From Mucilaginibacter sp. (GTDB lineage Bacteria; Bacteroidota; Bacteroidia; Sphingobacteriales; Sphingobacteriaceae), in assembly GCF_025362475.1 (NCBI RefSeq), contig NZ_JANYGH010000068.1:1-39884 (forward strand): a stretch of DNA of 39,884 nucleotides. Direction: 5' to 3'. Every line of letters starts with the position of its first letter. Position 1 is the stretch's first letter. This document shows, in pieces, positions 18,023 to 25,612 of the stretch. Below the pieces are notes generated by a model. The model made no database searches, had not been told where the DNA came from, and worked only from the letters and a program-made list of their open reading frames with translations. The position numbers and the translations under genes were made by a program.

Positions 18023-18052
18023 TTCGGATATCGGATTTTCGATTTCGGATTT
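18023..18052 (+). repeat. Short word repeat after aconitase
   Basis: Variants of TTCGGAT/TTTCGGATTT occur three to four times in a row (TTTCGGATATCGGATTTTCG then GATTTCGGATTT). One orientation only; kin to the other word-type repeats. Confidence 0.35.
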
Positions 18053-18063
18053 ATATAATTTTT

Positions 18064-18090
18064 AAGCCTCCCTTTTCGGGAGGCTTTTTT
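18064..18090 (+). terminator. Rho-independent terminator of aconitase
   Basis: AAGCCTCCC (18064-18072) pairs with GGGAGGCTT (18078-18086), loop TTTTC, then a run of T. Classic form, 42 bases after the aconitase stop. Confidence 0.9.
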
Positions 18091-18149
18091 GTTTGCAATT
18101 AACAATGGTTAATTTAATTTTCTTCTGTTTATCTTGTATATTGTAATCA

Positions 18150-18563
18150 ATGGGATTATTTGATATGTTTAAAAAGAAAGAACCGACCTTTGAAGCTTTG
18201 CTAAAAAAGAGTGCCTTCGAACCTGCATATCGAATAGACATTTATGCAAGAATACTCTCTGAAAAATTCTTTGTATTGACCGAAGAAGGTATGTTTCCGC
18301 AAGGCTCATTTATTACAAACGGCAACACAAAGGCCCAGGTTCGAACATTAAACAACGGTAGTGTACCGGTCTTTACTTCGACGGACAGAATTTTTGATAG
18401 GGGAATAATTAAGACAGAGGTTTGTTTTTTAGAACTCGAGGGGAAAGATCTGTTAAAGATGCTGATTGGAAAAACACTGATCATTAACCCATATTCCGAT
18501 TTCGCAAAAGAAATTCTCCCTTCAGAGATTGAACAAATATTAGATGGGAGTATTTTAACGTAA
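18150..18563 (+). CDS. SseB-family protein, 137 aa
   Basis: Matches the SseB N-terminal-like domain family, whose general function is unclear. The tell-tale features are the start MGLFDMFKKKEPTFE, a central VPVFTSTDRIF, and the C-terminal block INPYSDFAKEILPSEIEQIL, which is the usual end of this fold. No signal or membrane segment. The ATG at 18150 follows an A/T-rich leader with no Shine-Dalgarno. It stands alone between aconitase and a lipoprotein gene, both more than 120 bases away. The name is a family label, not a demonstrated activity. Confidence 0.8.
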   Translation: MGLFDMFKKKEPTFEALLKKSAFEPAYRIDIYARILSEKFFVLTEEGMFPQGSFITNGNTKAQVRTLNNGSVPVFTSTDRIFDRGIIKTEVCFLELEGKDLLKMLIGKTLIINPYSDFAKEILPSEIEQILDGSILT

Positions 18564-18783
18564 AACCAACTTAAGCTCGTTATGATGAGTGCTCATATGG
18601 AATAGCGTTTATAATACGATGGAAGAATAATGAAATATTCTTCATAACCCAAACGATGCCATCGCGAAACCAAGCTAAGCGTCCCTTATAAACGAGTGCA
18701 AGAAGATTGTAATATCACTTTTACACAATATTCAGTAAACCACCCGGCTGTATCTTAGTCTAACTAATCTAAACAATCGGGCT

Positions 18784-19107
18784 ATGAAAAATCACTATTC
18801 ATTTACTGCAGGTATTTGCTTATTGCTATCTTCCTGTGCTGTTCCTATTACTTATTTTGGCGATAGACTGAGCCCTACAACATCTGTAGAAATCTATTAT
18901 TCTACCCATGATGTTAAAAGGGAATACAAGGTTATAGGCCATTTAACCTGCGAAAATTACCCGAAGCAGGAAGCTGTAAAGCAAAGACTATCAGAATACG
19001 CCAAAACCGTTGGTGCAGATGCCGTAGTTATTTTAGGCACCGATGCCACCAAGAATAACCAGGCCGCTATAGTAAATGCCGATGCGTTGAAGTATACAGA
19101 TAAATAA
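18784..19107 (+). CDS. Small hypothetical lipoprotein, 107 aa
   Basis: The N-terminus carries a signal peptide with lipobox (GICLLLSSCAVP, Cys18), so the mature protein of ~90 residues is likely membrane-anchored in the periplasm. The body has a mixed alpha/beta composition with EYKVIGHLTC and LSEYAKTVGADAVVILG, loosely like small YbjQ/heavy-metal-binding-domain folds, but I cannot make a firm family call. The start ATG at 18784 is followed at once by the signal. It lies in a region with a 139-bp palindromic repeat downstream and no clear operon partner. Confidence 0.7.
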   Translation: MKNHYSFTAGICLLLSSCAVPITYFGDRLSPTTSVEIYYSTHDVKREYKVIGHLTCENYPKQEAVKQRLSEYAKTVGADAVVILGTDATKNNQAAIVNADALKYTDK

Positions 19108-19191
19108 TACAGTTTATTAAACTATGTGCTCTCCCCCTTTATCGACTGTATTGACACATCTTTTGATTCTTGTCAATTAATAAAACGGATT

Positions 19192-19330
19192 GTCATTTCG
19201 AGCGAACCAGAGGAGGAATTGAGCGCTGGGGGTGAGGAGAAATCTTATATAAGCGACAAGCGAACATGCAGGTCGTATAAGATTTCTCCTCCCCCCTTCT
19301 TTTTCCCCACGCCTGTTCGGTCGAAATGAC
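19192..19330. repeat. GTCAT-ended palindromic repeat, copy B (139 bp)
   Basis: Ends GTCATTTCGAGCGAACC and CGGTCGAAATGAC, with an inner pair GAGGAGAAATCTTA / TAAGATTTCTCCTC. Same family as copy A; it lies between convergent genes. Confidence 0.85.
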
Positions 19331-19380
19331 ATTTTCTTTCATTAAAAAGCTATCTACTCACAGTAGTCCCTTTCAAGCAT

Positions 19381-21015
19381 TTAAAGCCCCTTCACCACCC
19401 TCTTCAACACCAACAGATTTTGCCCGTTTAAACTATAACCCGAGATATTATTCTGATATAAATTCACCAGCTTATCATAATACAATACCACTACCGGCGA
19501 TTGCTCCATTACCAGGTTATCCATTTGCTGGTACAGCGCGTAGCGGGCCGAATCATTTTTTACATGGTAAGTTTGTTCAAACAACGTATCAAACTTTTTA
19601 TTGTTAAAGCCGGTGTAATTAGGCCCGTACGGAATTTTGTTTTTGGAGTAAAAAACCGACAGGTAGTTTTCACCATCCGGGTAATCGGCTATCCATTGGC
19701 CGTAAAAAAAGTTGATGCCGTTTTTGGATACTAACTCACGCAAACTGGCGCCCTGCGTAATTTCAACACTGGTTTTAATGCCGATCCTATCCAGCTGACC
19801 TTGCACATACTCTATCAGGCTGCGATAGCCAACAGTGGTGGCTAACGATATTTCGGGCAAGTTTTTACCATCTGGAAAACCGGCGTCTGCCAATAGCCTC
19901 CGCGCTTTTTCCGGATCGTAGGAATACCCTTTAACACATTTACCATCAAAGCCAGGCATGCCCTGCGGTATAAAGCCCGAGTACCCAGGTGTGCCCATGC
20001 TATTGCGCAAATACTTGATCATCTTTTGCCTGTCGATAGCATAGTTTATAGCCTGCCGCACTTTCAATATTTTCAAGGGCGATTTTTTCACAATGGCCAG
20101 GTTACTATCCACCAGGATCCCCAGGTACATGGTGTTCAAATACGGCGCTGTATTCAGAATAAACTTGCCCTTATATTTTTGCGTTATCTTGCCCGATTTG
20201 GTAAGAATATCATCCCGGTAGCTGCCATCAATATCATTCAAAAAGTCGAGCTTTTTTTTCACAAACTCCAAAAAGGAGGTTTGCTTATCGGCAATAAAAG
20301 TAGCCCTTACAGCATCCAGGTATGGTAGCCGTTTACCCCTTTTATCAAACTCCCAATACTTATCATTTTTAAGCAGTACCAGCACTTCACCCTCTTTCCA
20401 ATACTTCAGTTTAAAAGGACCTGTACCTATCGGGTGACTTCTGAAATCCTTCCCATAAAACTCCACCACCTCTTTTGGCACTACAGAGCAATATTGGGCC
20501 GTAAGCATACTCAAAAATGGCGCGAAGGGCTGTTTAAGCTTTATTAAGAACGTGCTATCATCAGGGGCCGAGAATGCGCGCTTATCATCCACCTTATCAC
20601 TAAAGATCCAGGAACCGGACGAAGCCACTTTTGGATCAATCAACCGGCCAAAGCTGTACACAAAATCTGCCGCTACAGCTTTACGCCCGATGCCATTTGC
20701 AAAATGCGGATCGTCATGAAAATAAACATCATTGCGCAGGTGAAATGTGTAAAGTAAACCATCGGCAGATACCTGCCAGTTTTTGGCAATGCAGGGAGTA
20801 ACTTTTAAACTATCATTAATCTGTACCAGACCGTTAAAAACCTGGTTATCCATCCAAATGGTATAATGATTTCTGCAAAAAGCCGGGTCGAGCGAGGTGA
20901 GACCTTCCTCCAGGTTAATATTAAAAACTGCCTTGCCCGAATTGGTAGATTTTGTAAAGCAAGCCGAAAGCTGAAACATCAGCACCAATAGCAGCAATAC
21001 AACCAATTTATTCAT
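19381..21015 (-). CDS. Peptide-type ABC transporter substrate-binding lipoprotein
   Basis: A 544-residue SBP_bac_5 (OppA/DppA-like) protein. The N-terminal lipoprotein signal (VLLLLVLMFQLSACF, Cys19 from the ATG at 21015) anchors it. It keeps the family pattern: GLTSLDPAF, FNGLVQINDSLKVTPCIAKN, DGLLYTFHLRNDVYFHDD, and AVAADFVYSFGRLIDP, followed by the longer C-lobe. Such proteins bind oligopeptides or related solutes and deliver them to an ABC permease, or act as extracytoplasmic sensors. No permease or ATPase genes are adjacent, so its transporter is elsewhere or it serves another role. I chose ATG 21013-21015 over the TTG at 21018. Family assignment is strong, substrate unknown. Confidence 0.9.
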   Translation of the reverse strand: MNKLVVLLLLVLMFQLSACFTKSTNSGKAVFNINLEEGLTSLDPAFCRNHYTIWMDNQVFNGLVQINDSLKVTPCIAKNWQVSADGLLYTFHLRNDVYFHDDPHFANGIGRKAVAADFVYSFGRLIDPKVASSGSWIFSDKVDDKRAFSAPDDSTFLIKLKQPFAPFLSMLTAQYCSVVPKEVVEFYGKDFRSHPIGTGPFKLKYWKEGEVLVLLKNDKYWEFDKRGKRLPYLDAVRATFIADKQTSFLEFVKKKLDFLNDIDGSYRDDILTKSGKITQKYKGKFILNTAPYLNTMYLGILVDSNLAIVKKSPLKILKVRQAINYAIDRQKMIKYLRNSMGTPGYSGFIPQGMPGFDGKCVKGYSYDPEKARRLLADAGFPDGKNLPEISLATTVGYRSLIEYVQGQLDRIGIKTSVEITQGASLRELVSKNGINFFYGQWIADYPDGENYLSVFYSKNKIPYGPNYTGFNNKKFDTLFEQTYHVKNDSARYALYQQMDNLVMEQSPVVVLYYDKLVNLYQNNISGYSLNGQNLLVLKRVVKGL

Positions 21016-21158
21016 CAAAAGCTAATGTAATAATTATTGAATTAGCGAATTGGAGACCCGGCGATTTATTACTTAAAGATGAAAGAAATCTTGGTAAAAT
21101 GGGTCTCCTGCTTATTCAACCACAAATATTATATTTGAGCAAAACCTGCCTTGTAATT

Positions 21159-21707
21159 ATGATAACCCAGGAAGAACTTCAACAAAAATATGCAACGCTT
21201 TCCACCGATAAACTGATGGAAATTATTGAAAACAAATCCAGTTATACCGAGTTGGCCATAACTGTTGCTATCCAGGAACTTTCAAGCAGGGAAGTATCCG
21301 AGGATGACGTTAAGAATTATAAAGATAAACAGAACGAGAAGTTAAACATCTTTGTGAAAAGGAACATTGTTGACGACCTTAACCTTTTGCAAAAAAATCT
21401 TTTTTTTATTTTTTGGATCCCGTTACTAACGTTTGCCTTCAAACGAAATTTCGTCGAGGATGGCTATTTATTGAAGCTAAAGCAAGCCAATTACTATTCA
21501 TGGGCTGGTTTTATATCTTTTATGTTTATTGGAACTGTCCCCGCTTTTCTGGAAATTAATCTTTCGGATTATTTAACAATAGCTATCTGGATCGCGTGCT
21601 TTATCCCTGCCTACTTACTTGATGAGTTTTTCAACAGGCGCAAGCAAATTAAAAAGATGCAAAACCTTTTCGTAGAAAACCAACCGGAAGATATGGGGAG
21701 CAATTAA
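21159..21707 (+). CDS. Hypothetical membrane protein, 182 aa
   Basis: Not recognised as a named family. The N-terminal ~75 residues are soluble and charged (MITQEELQQKYATLSTDKLM, then a Lys/Glu-rich stretch); three hydrophobic segments follow (LLQKNLFFIFWIPLLTF, YYSWAGFISFMFIGTVPAFL, YLTIAIWIACFIPAYLL), consistent with a small inner-membrane protein. The C-terminus is basic (NRRKQIKKMQN). I chose the ATG at 21159; an upstream in-frame start at 21099 would add a hydrophobic 20-residue stretch with no support. Convergent to recA with a shared terminator. Confidence 0.7.
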   Translation: MITQEELQQKYATLSTDKLMEIIENKSSYTELAITVAIQELSSREVSEDDVKNYKDKQNEKLNIFVKRNIVDDLNLLQKNLFFIFWIPLLTFAFKRNFVEDGYLLKLKQANYYSWAGFISFMFIGTVPAFLEINLSDYLTIAIWIACFIPAYLLDEFFNRRKQIKKMQNLFVENQPEDMGSN

Positions 21708-21749
21708 AAGCTACAATTCCCGCCCTCATTAAGAAATAGTTCTGCAACA

Positions 21750-21776
21750 AAAAACCCCGCGTTTAGCGGGGTTTTT
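21750..21776. terminator. Bidirectional terminator between membrane protein and recA
   Basis: AAAAACCCCGC (21750-21760) and GCGGGGTTTTT (21766-21776) form an 11-bp stem with a 5-base loop. The strand ends are A and T runs, so it works in both directions between convergent genes. Confidence 0.9.
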
Positions 21777-21795
21777 AATATCAGTAAATCGAAAA

Positions 21796-22818
21796 TTATA
21801 CCTCGGCTAAATGCTCGCCGGTAACGGTTTCTTTAATTTTAGCTTCCAGTTCTTCCATCAGTTCCGGGTTATCCAATATCAGTTGTTTAACTGCATCACG
21901 ACCCTGGCCAAGGCGGGTTTCGCCGTAGCTGAACCAAGAACCTGCTTTTTTAATAATATTGTACTCAACACCTAAGTCAATGATCTCGCCGGCTTTGGAA
22001 ATACCTTCACCAAACATAATATCAAACTCAGCAATACGGAACGGCGGCGCCACTTTATTTTTAACGATCTTCACTTTTACGCGGTTACCAGAAACCTCGT
22101 CGGTATCCTTAATCTGCGAAATACGGCGTACATCTAAACGTACCGAAGCGTAGAACTTTAAGGCGTTACCACCTGTTGTAGTTTCGGGGTTACCAAACAT
22201 CACACCAATTTTATCGCGCAACTGGTTGATAAAAATACAGCAACATCCGGTTTTGCTGATGGTACCGGTTAACTTACGCAAAGCCTGTGACATTAAACGT
22301 GCATGAAGCCCCATTTTTGAGTCACCCATTTCGCCTTCAATTTCCGCTTTAGGAACTAACGCGGCAACAGAGTCAATAACTAAAATATCAATAGCTCCTG
22401 AACGGATCAGGTTATCAGCAATTTCCAGGGCCTGCTCACCATTATCAGGTTGAGAGATCAACAAATTCTCCACATCAACGCCCAATTTCTTGGCGTAAAA
22501 ACGATCGAAAGCATGCTCCGCATCAATAAATGCCGCGATGCCACCTTTCTTTTGCGATTCGGCAATGGCATGAATAGCCAATGTGGTTTTACCAGATGAT
22601 TCAGGGCCATATATTTCAATAACTCTACCTTTAGGTAAGCCACCAACACCTAAAGCGATATCAAGCCCTAAAGAGCCGGTTGATATAACTTCTGTAGGCT
22701 CAATAACGGAATCACCCAATTTCATGATGGTACCTTTTCCGTATGATTTTTCAAGCTTATCCAGTGTAAGCTGTAATGCTTTTAATTTATCCGAGTTATT
22801 TTTATCTATGTTAGCCAT
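21796..22818 (-). CDS. recA: Recombinase RecA
   Basis: A 340-residue ATP-dependent strand-exchange protein and SOS coprotease. Visible: Walker A GPESSGKTT, Walker B region DILVIDSVAALVPKAE, the L1/L2 area (FINQLRDKIGVMFGNPETTTGG), and a typical C-terminal acidic tail. The ATG at 22816-22818 (MANIDKNN) is preferred over the upstream TTG at 22824, as a TAnnTTTG promoter box at 22836-22843 gives a very short leader. A single-copy housekeeping gene with no coupled recX visible here. Call is certain. Confidence 0.98.
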   Translation of the reverse strand: MANIDKNNSDKLKALQLTLDKLEKSYGKGTIMKLGDSVIEPTEVISTGSLGLDIALGVGGLPKGRVIEIYGPESSGKTTLAIHAIAESQKKGGIAAFIDAEHAFDRFYAKKLGVDVENLLISQPDNGEQALEIADNLIRSGAIDILVIDSVAALVPKAEIEGEMGDSKMGLHARLMSQALRKLTGTISKTGCCCIFINQLRDKIGVMFGNPETTTGGNALKFYASVRLDVRRISQIKDTDEVSGNRVKVKIVKNKVAPPFRIAEFDIMFGEGISKAGEIIDLGVEYNIIKKAGSWFSYGETRLGQGRDAVKQLILDNPELMEELEAKIKETVTGEHLAEV

Positions 22819-22835
22819 CTTCAAATTTTCTTCAA

Positions 22836-22843
22836 CAAATATA
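22836..22843 (-). promoter_or_regulatory. -7 box upstream of recA
   Basis: Minus-strand TATATTTG matches the TAnnTTTG consensus 17 bases before the recA ATG. Just upstream, TACTAA-N5-TTAGTA (22861-22877) is a short inverted repeat in a position where a regulator could bind. No known LexA box is recognised. Confidence 0.5.
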
Positions 22844-22894
22844 AATGTTTTATTTTAAAATACTAATTTTTTTAGTAATTATTATTTCTTCACT

Positions 22895-22970
22895 GTCATG
22901 CTGAACGCAGTGAAGCATCTATTGGGCGATTTGCATTGCGGCTAATAGATCCTTCGTTCCTCAGGATGAC
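22895..22970. repeat. GTCAT-ended palindromic repeat, copy C (76 bp)
   Basis: Arms GTCATGCTGAACGCAGTGAA and the right arm ending TTCGTTCCTCAGGATGAC are imperfect complements. Lies between recA and nth, both minus strand. Shorter family member, similar to copy D. Confidence 0.8.
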
Positions 22971-23026
22971 AAAAGGGATAGTGGGTTTATTATTTATGTT
23001 GAAATTAATCAACCTAATAATACCAA

Positions 23027-23788
23027 TCAAATATCTTTCTCCACACTACGCTTTTTCAATTCTTTACTAATCACGTTTAAAGCCTTTTTCTTTTTAGCTT
23101 CTTTCGCTTTTTTGATTTTGGCAGCTTCGGCGCGTAGTAATGCGGCCTCGGTATTATTACGTTCATAATACCGGCAAAACCAGGTTAGCGGGCATATTTC
23201 GCACTTAGGGCTGCGGGCCACACATATATAACGGCCATGCAATATCAGCCAGTGATGGGCAACGCCTATATATTCTTTTGGGATGTGTTGAATCAACTGC
23301 TTTTCTACTGCCAACGGGGTGGTAGCGTTGTTGGTTAAACCTATCCGGTTGCTTACCCTGAAAACATGGGTATCAACAGCCATTGCAGGCTCATCAAACA
23401 CTACCGAAGCTATAACGTTTGCCGTTTTTCGACCAACTCCCGGCATTTTTTGTAAATTTTCTATTCCTGAAGGTACTTCGCCGTTGAAAACTTCAACCAG
23501 CATTTTACCCATACCAACCAAATGTTTGGCTTTATTATTAGGATAGCTCACACTACGGATATAAGTAAAAACTTCTTCGGATGTAGAAGCTGCCAGATCC
23601 TCCGGCGTAGGGAAACGTTCAAAAAGCGCAGGTGTAACCTGGTTAATTCGCTTATCTGTACATTGCGCCGATAAAATGACCGCCACCAGCAACTGGAAAG
23701 GGTTATTATAATGAAGCTCGGTAACAGGGTTAGGTTGACTTTTAGAAAAATATTCAACAAAATGGCGGTAACGGTCGGCTCTCAGCAT
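23027..23788 (-). CDS. nth: Endonuclease III (DNA glycosylase/AP lyase)
   Basis: Base-excision repair enzyme removing oxidised pyrimidines and cutting AP sites. The helix-hairpin-helix holds KMPGVGRKTANVI with catalytic Lys121, the catalytic Asp is D139 in AVDTHVFR, and the C-terminal iron-sulfur motif has Cys189, 196, 199, 205 with spacing C-x6-C-x2-C-x5-C. At 253 residues it is longer than E. coli Nth (211), with a basic Lys-rich extension (KKAKEAKKKKALNV) after the cluster. Start ATG at 23786-23788. It is preceded by a word-type repeat. Secure call. Confidence 0.96.
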   Translation of the reverse strand: MLRADRYRHFVEYFSKSQPNPVTELHYNNPFQLLVAVILSAQCTDKRINQVTPALFERFPTPEDLAASTSEEVFTYIRSVSYPNNKAKHLVGMGKMLVEVFNGEVPSGIENLQKMPGVGRKTANVIASVVFDEPAMAVDTHVFRVSNRIGLTNNATTPLAVEKQLIQHIPKEYIGVAHHWLILHGRYICVARSPKCEICPLTWFCRYYERNNTEAALLRAEAAKIKKAKEAKKKKALNVISKELKKRSVEKDI

Positions 23789-24106
23789 GTTAGTTCATTG
23801 GTTCGCTTATTCATTAGTTCATTGGTAGCTGCATAATTCATTAATCTAACCGCTTATTAGTTTATAGTAATGCGGCATATCCAATACATTGCAATTATGC
23901 TCAATAAATCGCAATTGGCAAAATCGTTAAAATATCAGCTATAAAAATTTATCGAACTATTCACCAATGAACCAGTGAACTAATGAACCAATGAGCTATT
24001 AAATAGAAAGGTTCATAAATCACTTATTGGCTTTTGGTTATTTCGATTCACATCGGGTAACCTTAATCAACAATTGTGATCTATGAACCAGTGAGGTTAG
24101 TAATGC
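23789..24106. repeat. Inverted word-repeat cluster upstream of nth (318-base gap)
   Basis: Left block (23791-23832) is made of TTCATTGGT/ATTAGTTCATTGG words; right block (23961-23996) is made of the reverse complement (ACCAATGAACCAGTGAA, then CTAATGAACCAATGAGC); one more lone copy sits at 24081-24097 (CTATGAACCAGTGAGG). The centre is A/T-rich with no gene. No other coding feature is visible in this gap. Confidence 0.6.
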
Positions 24107-24301
24107 TTACCGTAAACTCTTCGAGTAGTCCAAAATCTGGTGTATAGTTTGCACTTTGGGCTTCTTTTTCAGAAGGTCCAAATCGGCACGGATAGAGTTA
24201 TAAAAAATCATATCATCCGCATCCAGATATTCATGTACGTTATCGTTCATCTGAGCTTGGTTAGCAGTTCCATTTAATGTTTTTGTAAAGGTTTCATCCA
24301 T
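24107..24301 (-). CDS. Small hypothetical protein, 64 aa, downstream of sigma factor
   Basis: A soluble, acidic-then-basic 64-residue ORF: it starts MDETFTKTLNGTANQAQM, has a middle acidic patch (EYLDADDMIFYN), and ends basic (LKKKPKVQTIHQILDYSKSL). No signal or membrane segment. I do not recognise it. It is on the same strand as the ECF sigma factor gene, 217 bases downstream of its stop, with a hairpin between, so independent transcription is likely. Its codon use and A/T-rich upstream look gene-like, but it could be a chance frame. Confidence 0.5.
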   Translation of the reverse strand: MDETFTKTLNGTANQAQMNDNVHEYLDADDMIFYNSIRADLDLLKKKPKVQTIHQILDYSKSLR

Positions 24302-24457
24302 AAGCTTTTTTAGTATAAATTTTATACGATTTATAACGGTGGCTTAAAGATAATATTTTGTTAAATGAAAATTAAATGAAATTTTTTTATTCTGCCATTT
24401 ACTTATTAGTTACTAAGTATTTGATTTTTTGCTTGATAACGGCATTAACACAGAAAA

Positions 24458-24491
24458 TCCGGTTAACTGATAATTAATCAGCAACCGGATC
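24458..24491 (-). terminator. Hairpin after the ECF sigma gene
   Basis: ATCCGGTT (24458-24465) pairs with AACCGGAT (24484-24491); inner bases ACTGAT/ATCAG extend the stem. On the minus strand it is followed by TTTTC. Terminator-like, modest U tract. Confidence 0.55.
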
Positions 24492-24518
24492 TACATATAA
24501 AAATACCTAAATTTAATA

Positions 24519-25103
24519 TTAATTTTTTAAACTCATTTCCTTGCCCTGCATCATCTTGCGCAGGTTATTGAGTGCATAGCGCATACGGCCAAGAGCGGTA
24601 TTAATGCTCACCTCAGTTATATCGGCTATTTCCTTGAAACTCATATCGCCAAAGTGGCGCATAATCAATACTTCCTTTTGTTCGGAAGGTAACAGCTGTA
24701 TCAACGATTTAAGGTCCTTATAAGTTTGGTCTCTAACCATCTTATCCTCGGTACTTTCATCGTAATTACCCAACACTTCAAAAATATCAAAGTCGTCGCC
24801 ATTACTTACCATTGGAGCACGTTTTTCGCGTCGAAAATGGTCAATGACCAAATTATGCGCAATACGCGTTACCCAAGGTAAAAATTTACCTTCTTCGTTA
24901 TACTTACCGGCTTTAAGGGTATTTATTACTTTTATAAAAGCATCCTGAAAAATATCCTCGGCAAGGTATTCGTCTTTTACCAAAAGATAAATAGAGGTGT
25001 ATATTTTTGACTGATATCGTCTTATCAATTCTACCAATCCTGCTTCATCACCGGCAATATATTGATGGATTAGATCCTGATCACTCTTCAATTGAAAATC
25101 CAT
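24519..25103 (-). CDS. ECF-type RNA polymerase sigma factor
   Basis: A 194-residue sigma-70 family, extracytoplasmic-function factor. Region 2 contains EYLAEDIFQDAFIKVINTL and the -10-binding region LPWVTRIAHNLVIDHFRREKR; region 4 has LPSEQKEVLIMRHFGDMSFKEIADI with the helix-turn-helix VSINTALGRMRYALNNL. ECF factors redirect transcription to a regulon, and usually an anti-sigma gene sits next to them; none is recognisable here (downstream only a 64-residue soluble ORF). This branch resembles the ECFs common in Bacteroidota, which often have no coupled anti-sigma. The ATG at 25101-25103 is well placed. Divergent from uvrA across 485 bases. Confidence 0.93.
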   Translation of the reverse strand: MDFQLKSDQDLIHQYIAGDEAGLVELIRRYQSKIYTSIYLLVKDEYLAEDIFQDAFIKVINTLKAGKYNEEGKFLPWVTRIAHNLVIDHFRREKRAPMVSNGDDFDIFEVLGNYDESTEDKMVRDQTYKDLKSLIQLLPSEQKEVLIMRHFGDMSFKEIADITEVSINTALGRMRYALNNLRKMMQGKEMSLKN

Positions 25104-25588
25104 AGAACGTACTACTTTAAACTTAATTTTAGTTAAAATCTTCTTACAAGTAAAGTATCTTCTATAGTATGCTCCTTAGGGGTTAAGAAATTGTTACCTC
25201 AAATAAAACAATTTCTATCTTAAAAAGCAAATTATATTTTTTATTTACTTCTGTCTATCAGGTTAATTGCTGTAAATAAGCATCGGGGCATAAAATATTT
25301 TGACGCTTACCTGTTCGACGATTCTTTGTAAAAAAGGTTTAATTCCGATTCAAATAATCCTCACAATATATGCATCTAAAAATTTATCGTAAACAATTAA
25401 AAGTCAGTAAACTGTAAAGTCGATACCTAATTCAATATAAACAACCAAACAAAGTAAAACCAATTTGGATACTGCTAAATATTTTAGGATTTTTGCACTC
25501 GCAAAAAGTTCATAGTTAACAGATCATAGTTTATGGCAAAATTTTTGCCGTTTTCTCCTGTTTAACTAATCCCTATGATCCATGAACT
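25104..25588. other. Intergenic region between sigma factor and uvrA
   Basis: No gene is visible. It holds a 10-bp perfect inverted repeat (AGAAATTGTT 25186-25195, AACAATTTCT 25207-25216) with an 11-base spacer, which is operator- or hairpin-like, and near its right end a word-type inverted repeat (25507-25602). Mostly A/T-rich and probably the divergent promoter region of the two flanking genes. Confidence 0.5.
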
Positions 25589-25602
25589 ATGAACCATGAA
25601 CT
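25507..25602. repeat. Inverted word repeat at the uvrA start
   Basis: Left block AGTTCATAGTTAACAGATCA, continuing to 25536, is mirrored by right block 25572-25602, made of the words CATGAACTATGAACCATGAA. The right block runs into the first possible codons of uvrA, creating in-frame ATGs that are likely false starts. Confidence 0.6.
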
Positions 25603-25612
25603 AATTCGAAGA

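Noticed and set aside
19326..19607. Plus-strand ORF at the end of the solute-binding gene
   Set aside because: Low-complexity antisense reading of the OppA-like C-terminus and repeat B.
22458..22649. Small minus-strand ORF inside recA
   Set aside because: Alternative frame within recA; no features of its own.
23789..24106. CRISPR-like array from repeated words
   Set aside because: The units are degenerate, unequal in spacing and in inverted orientation, with no regular spacers and no cas genes nearby.
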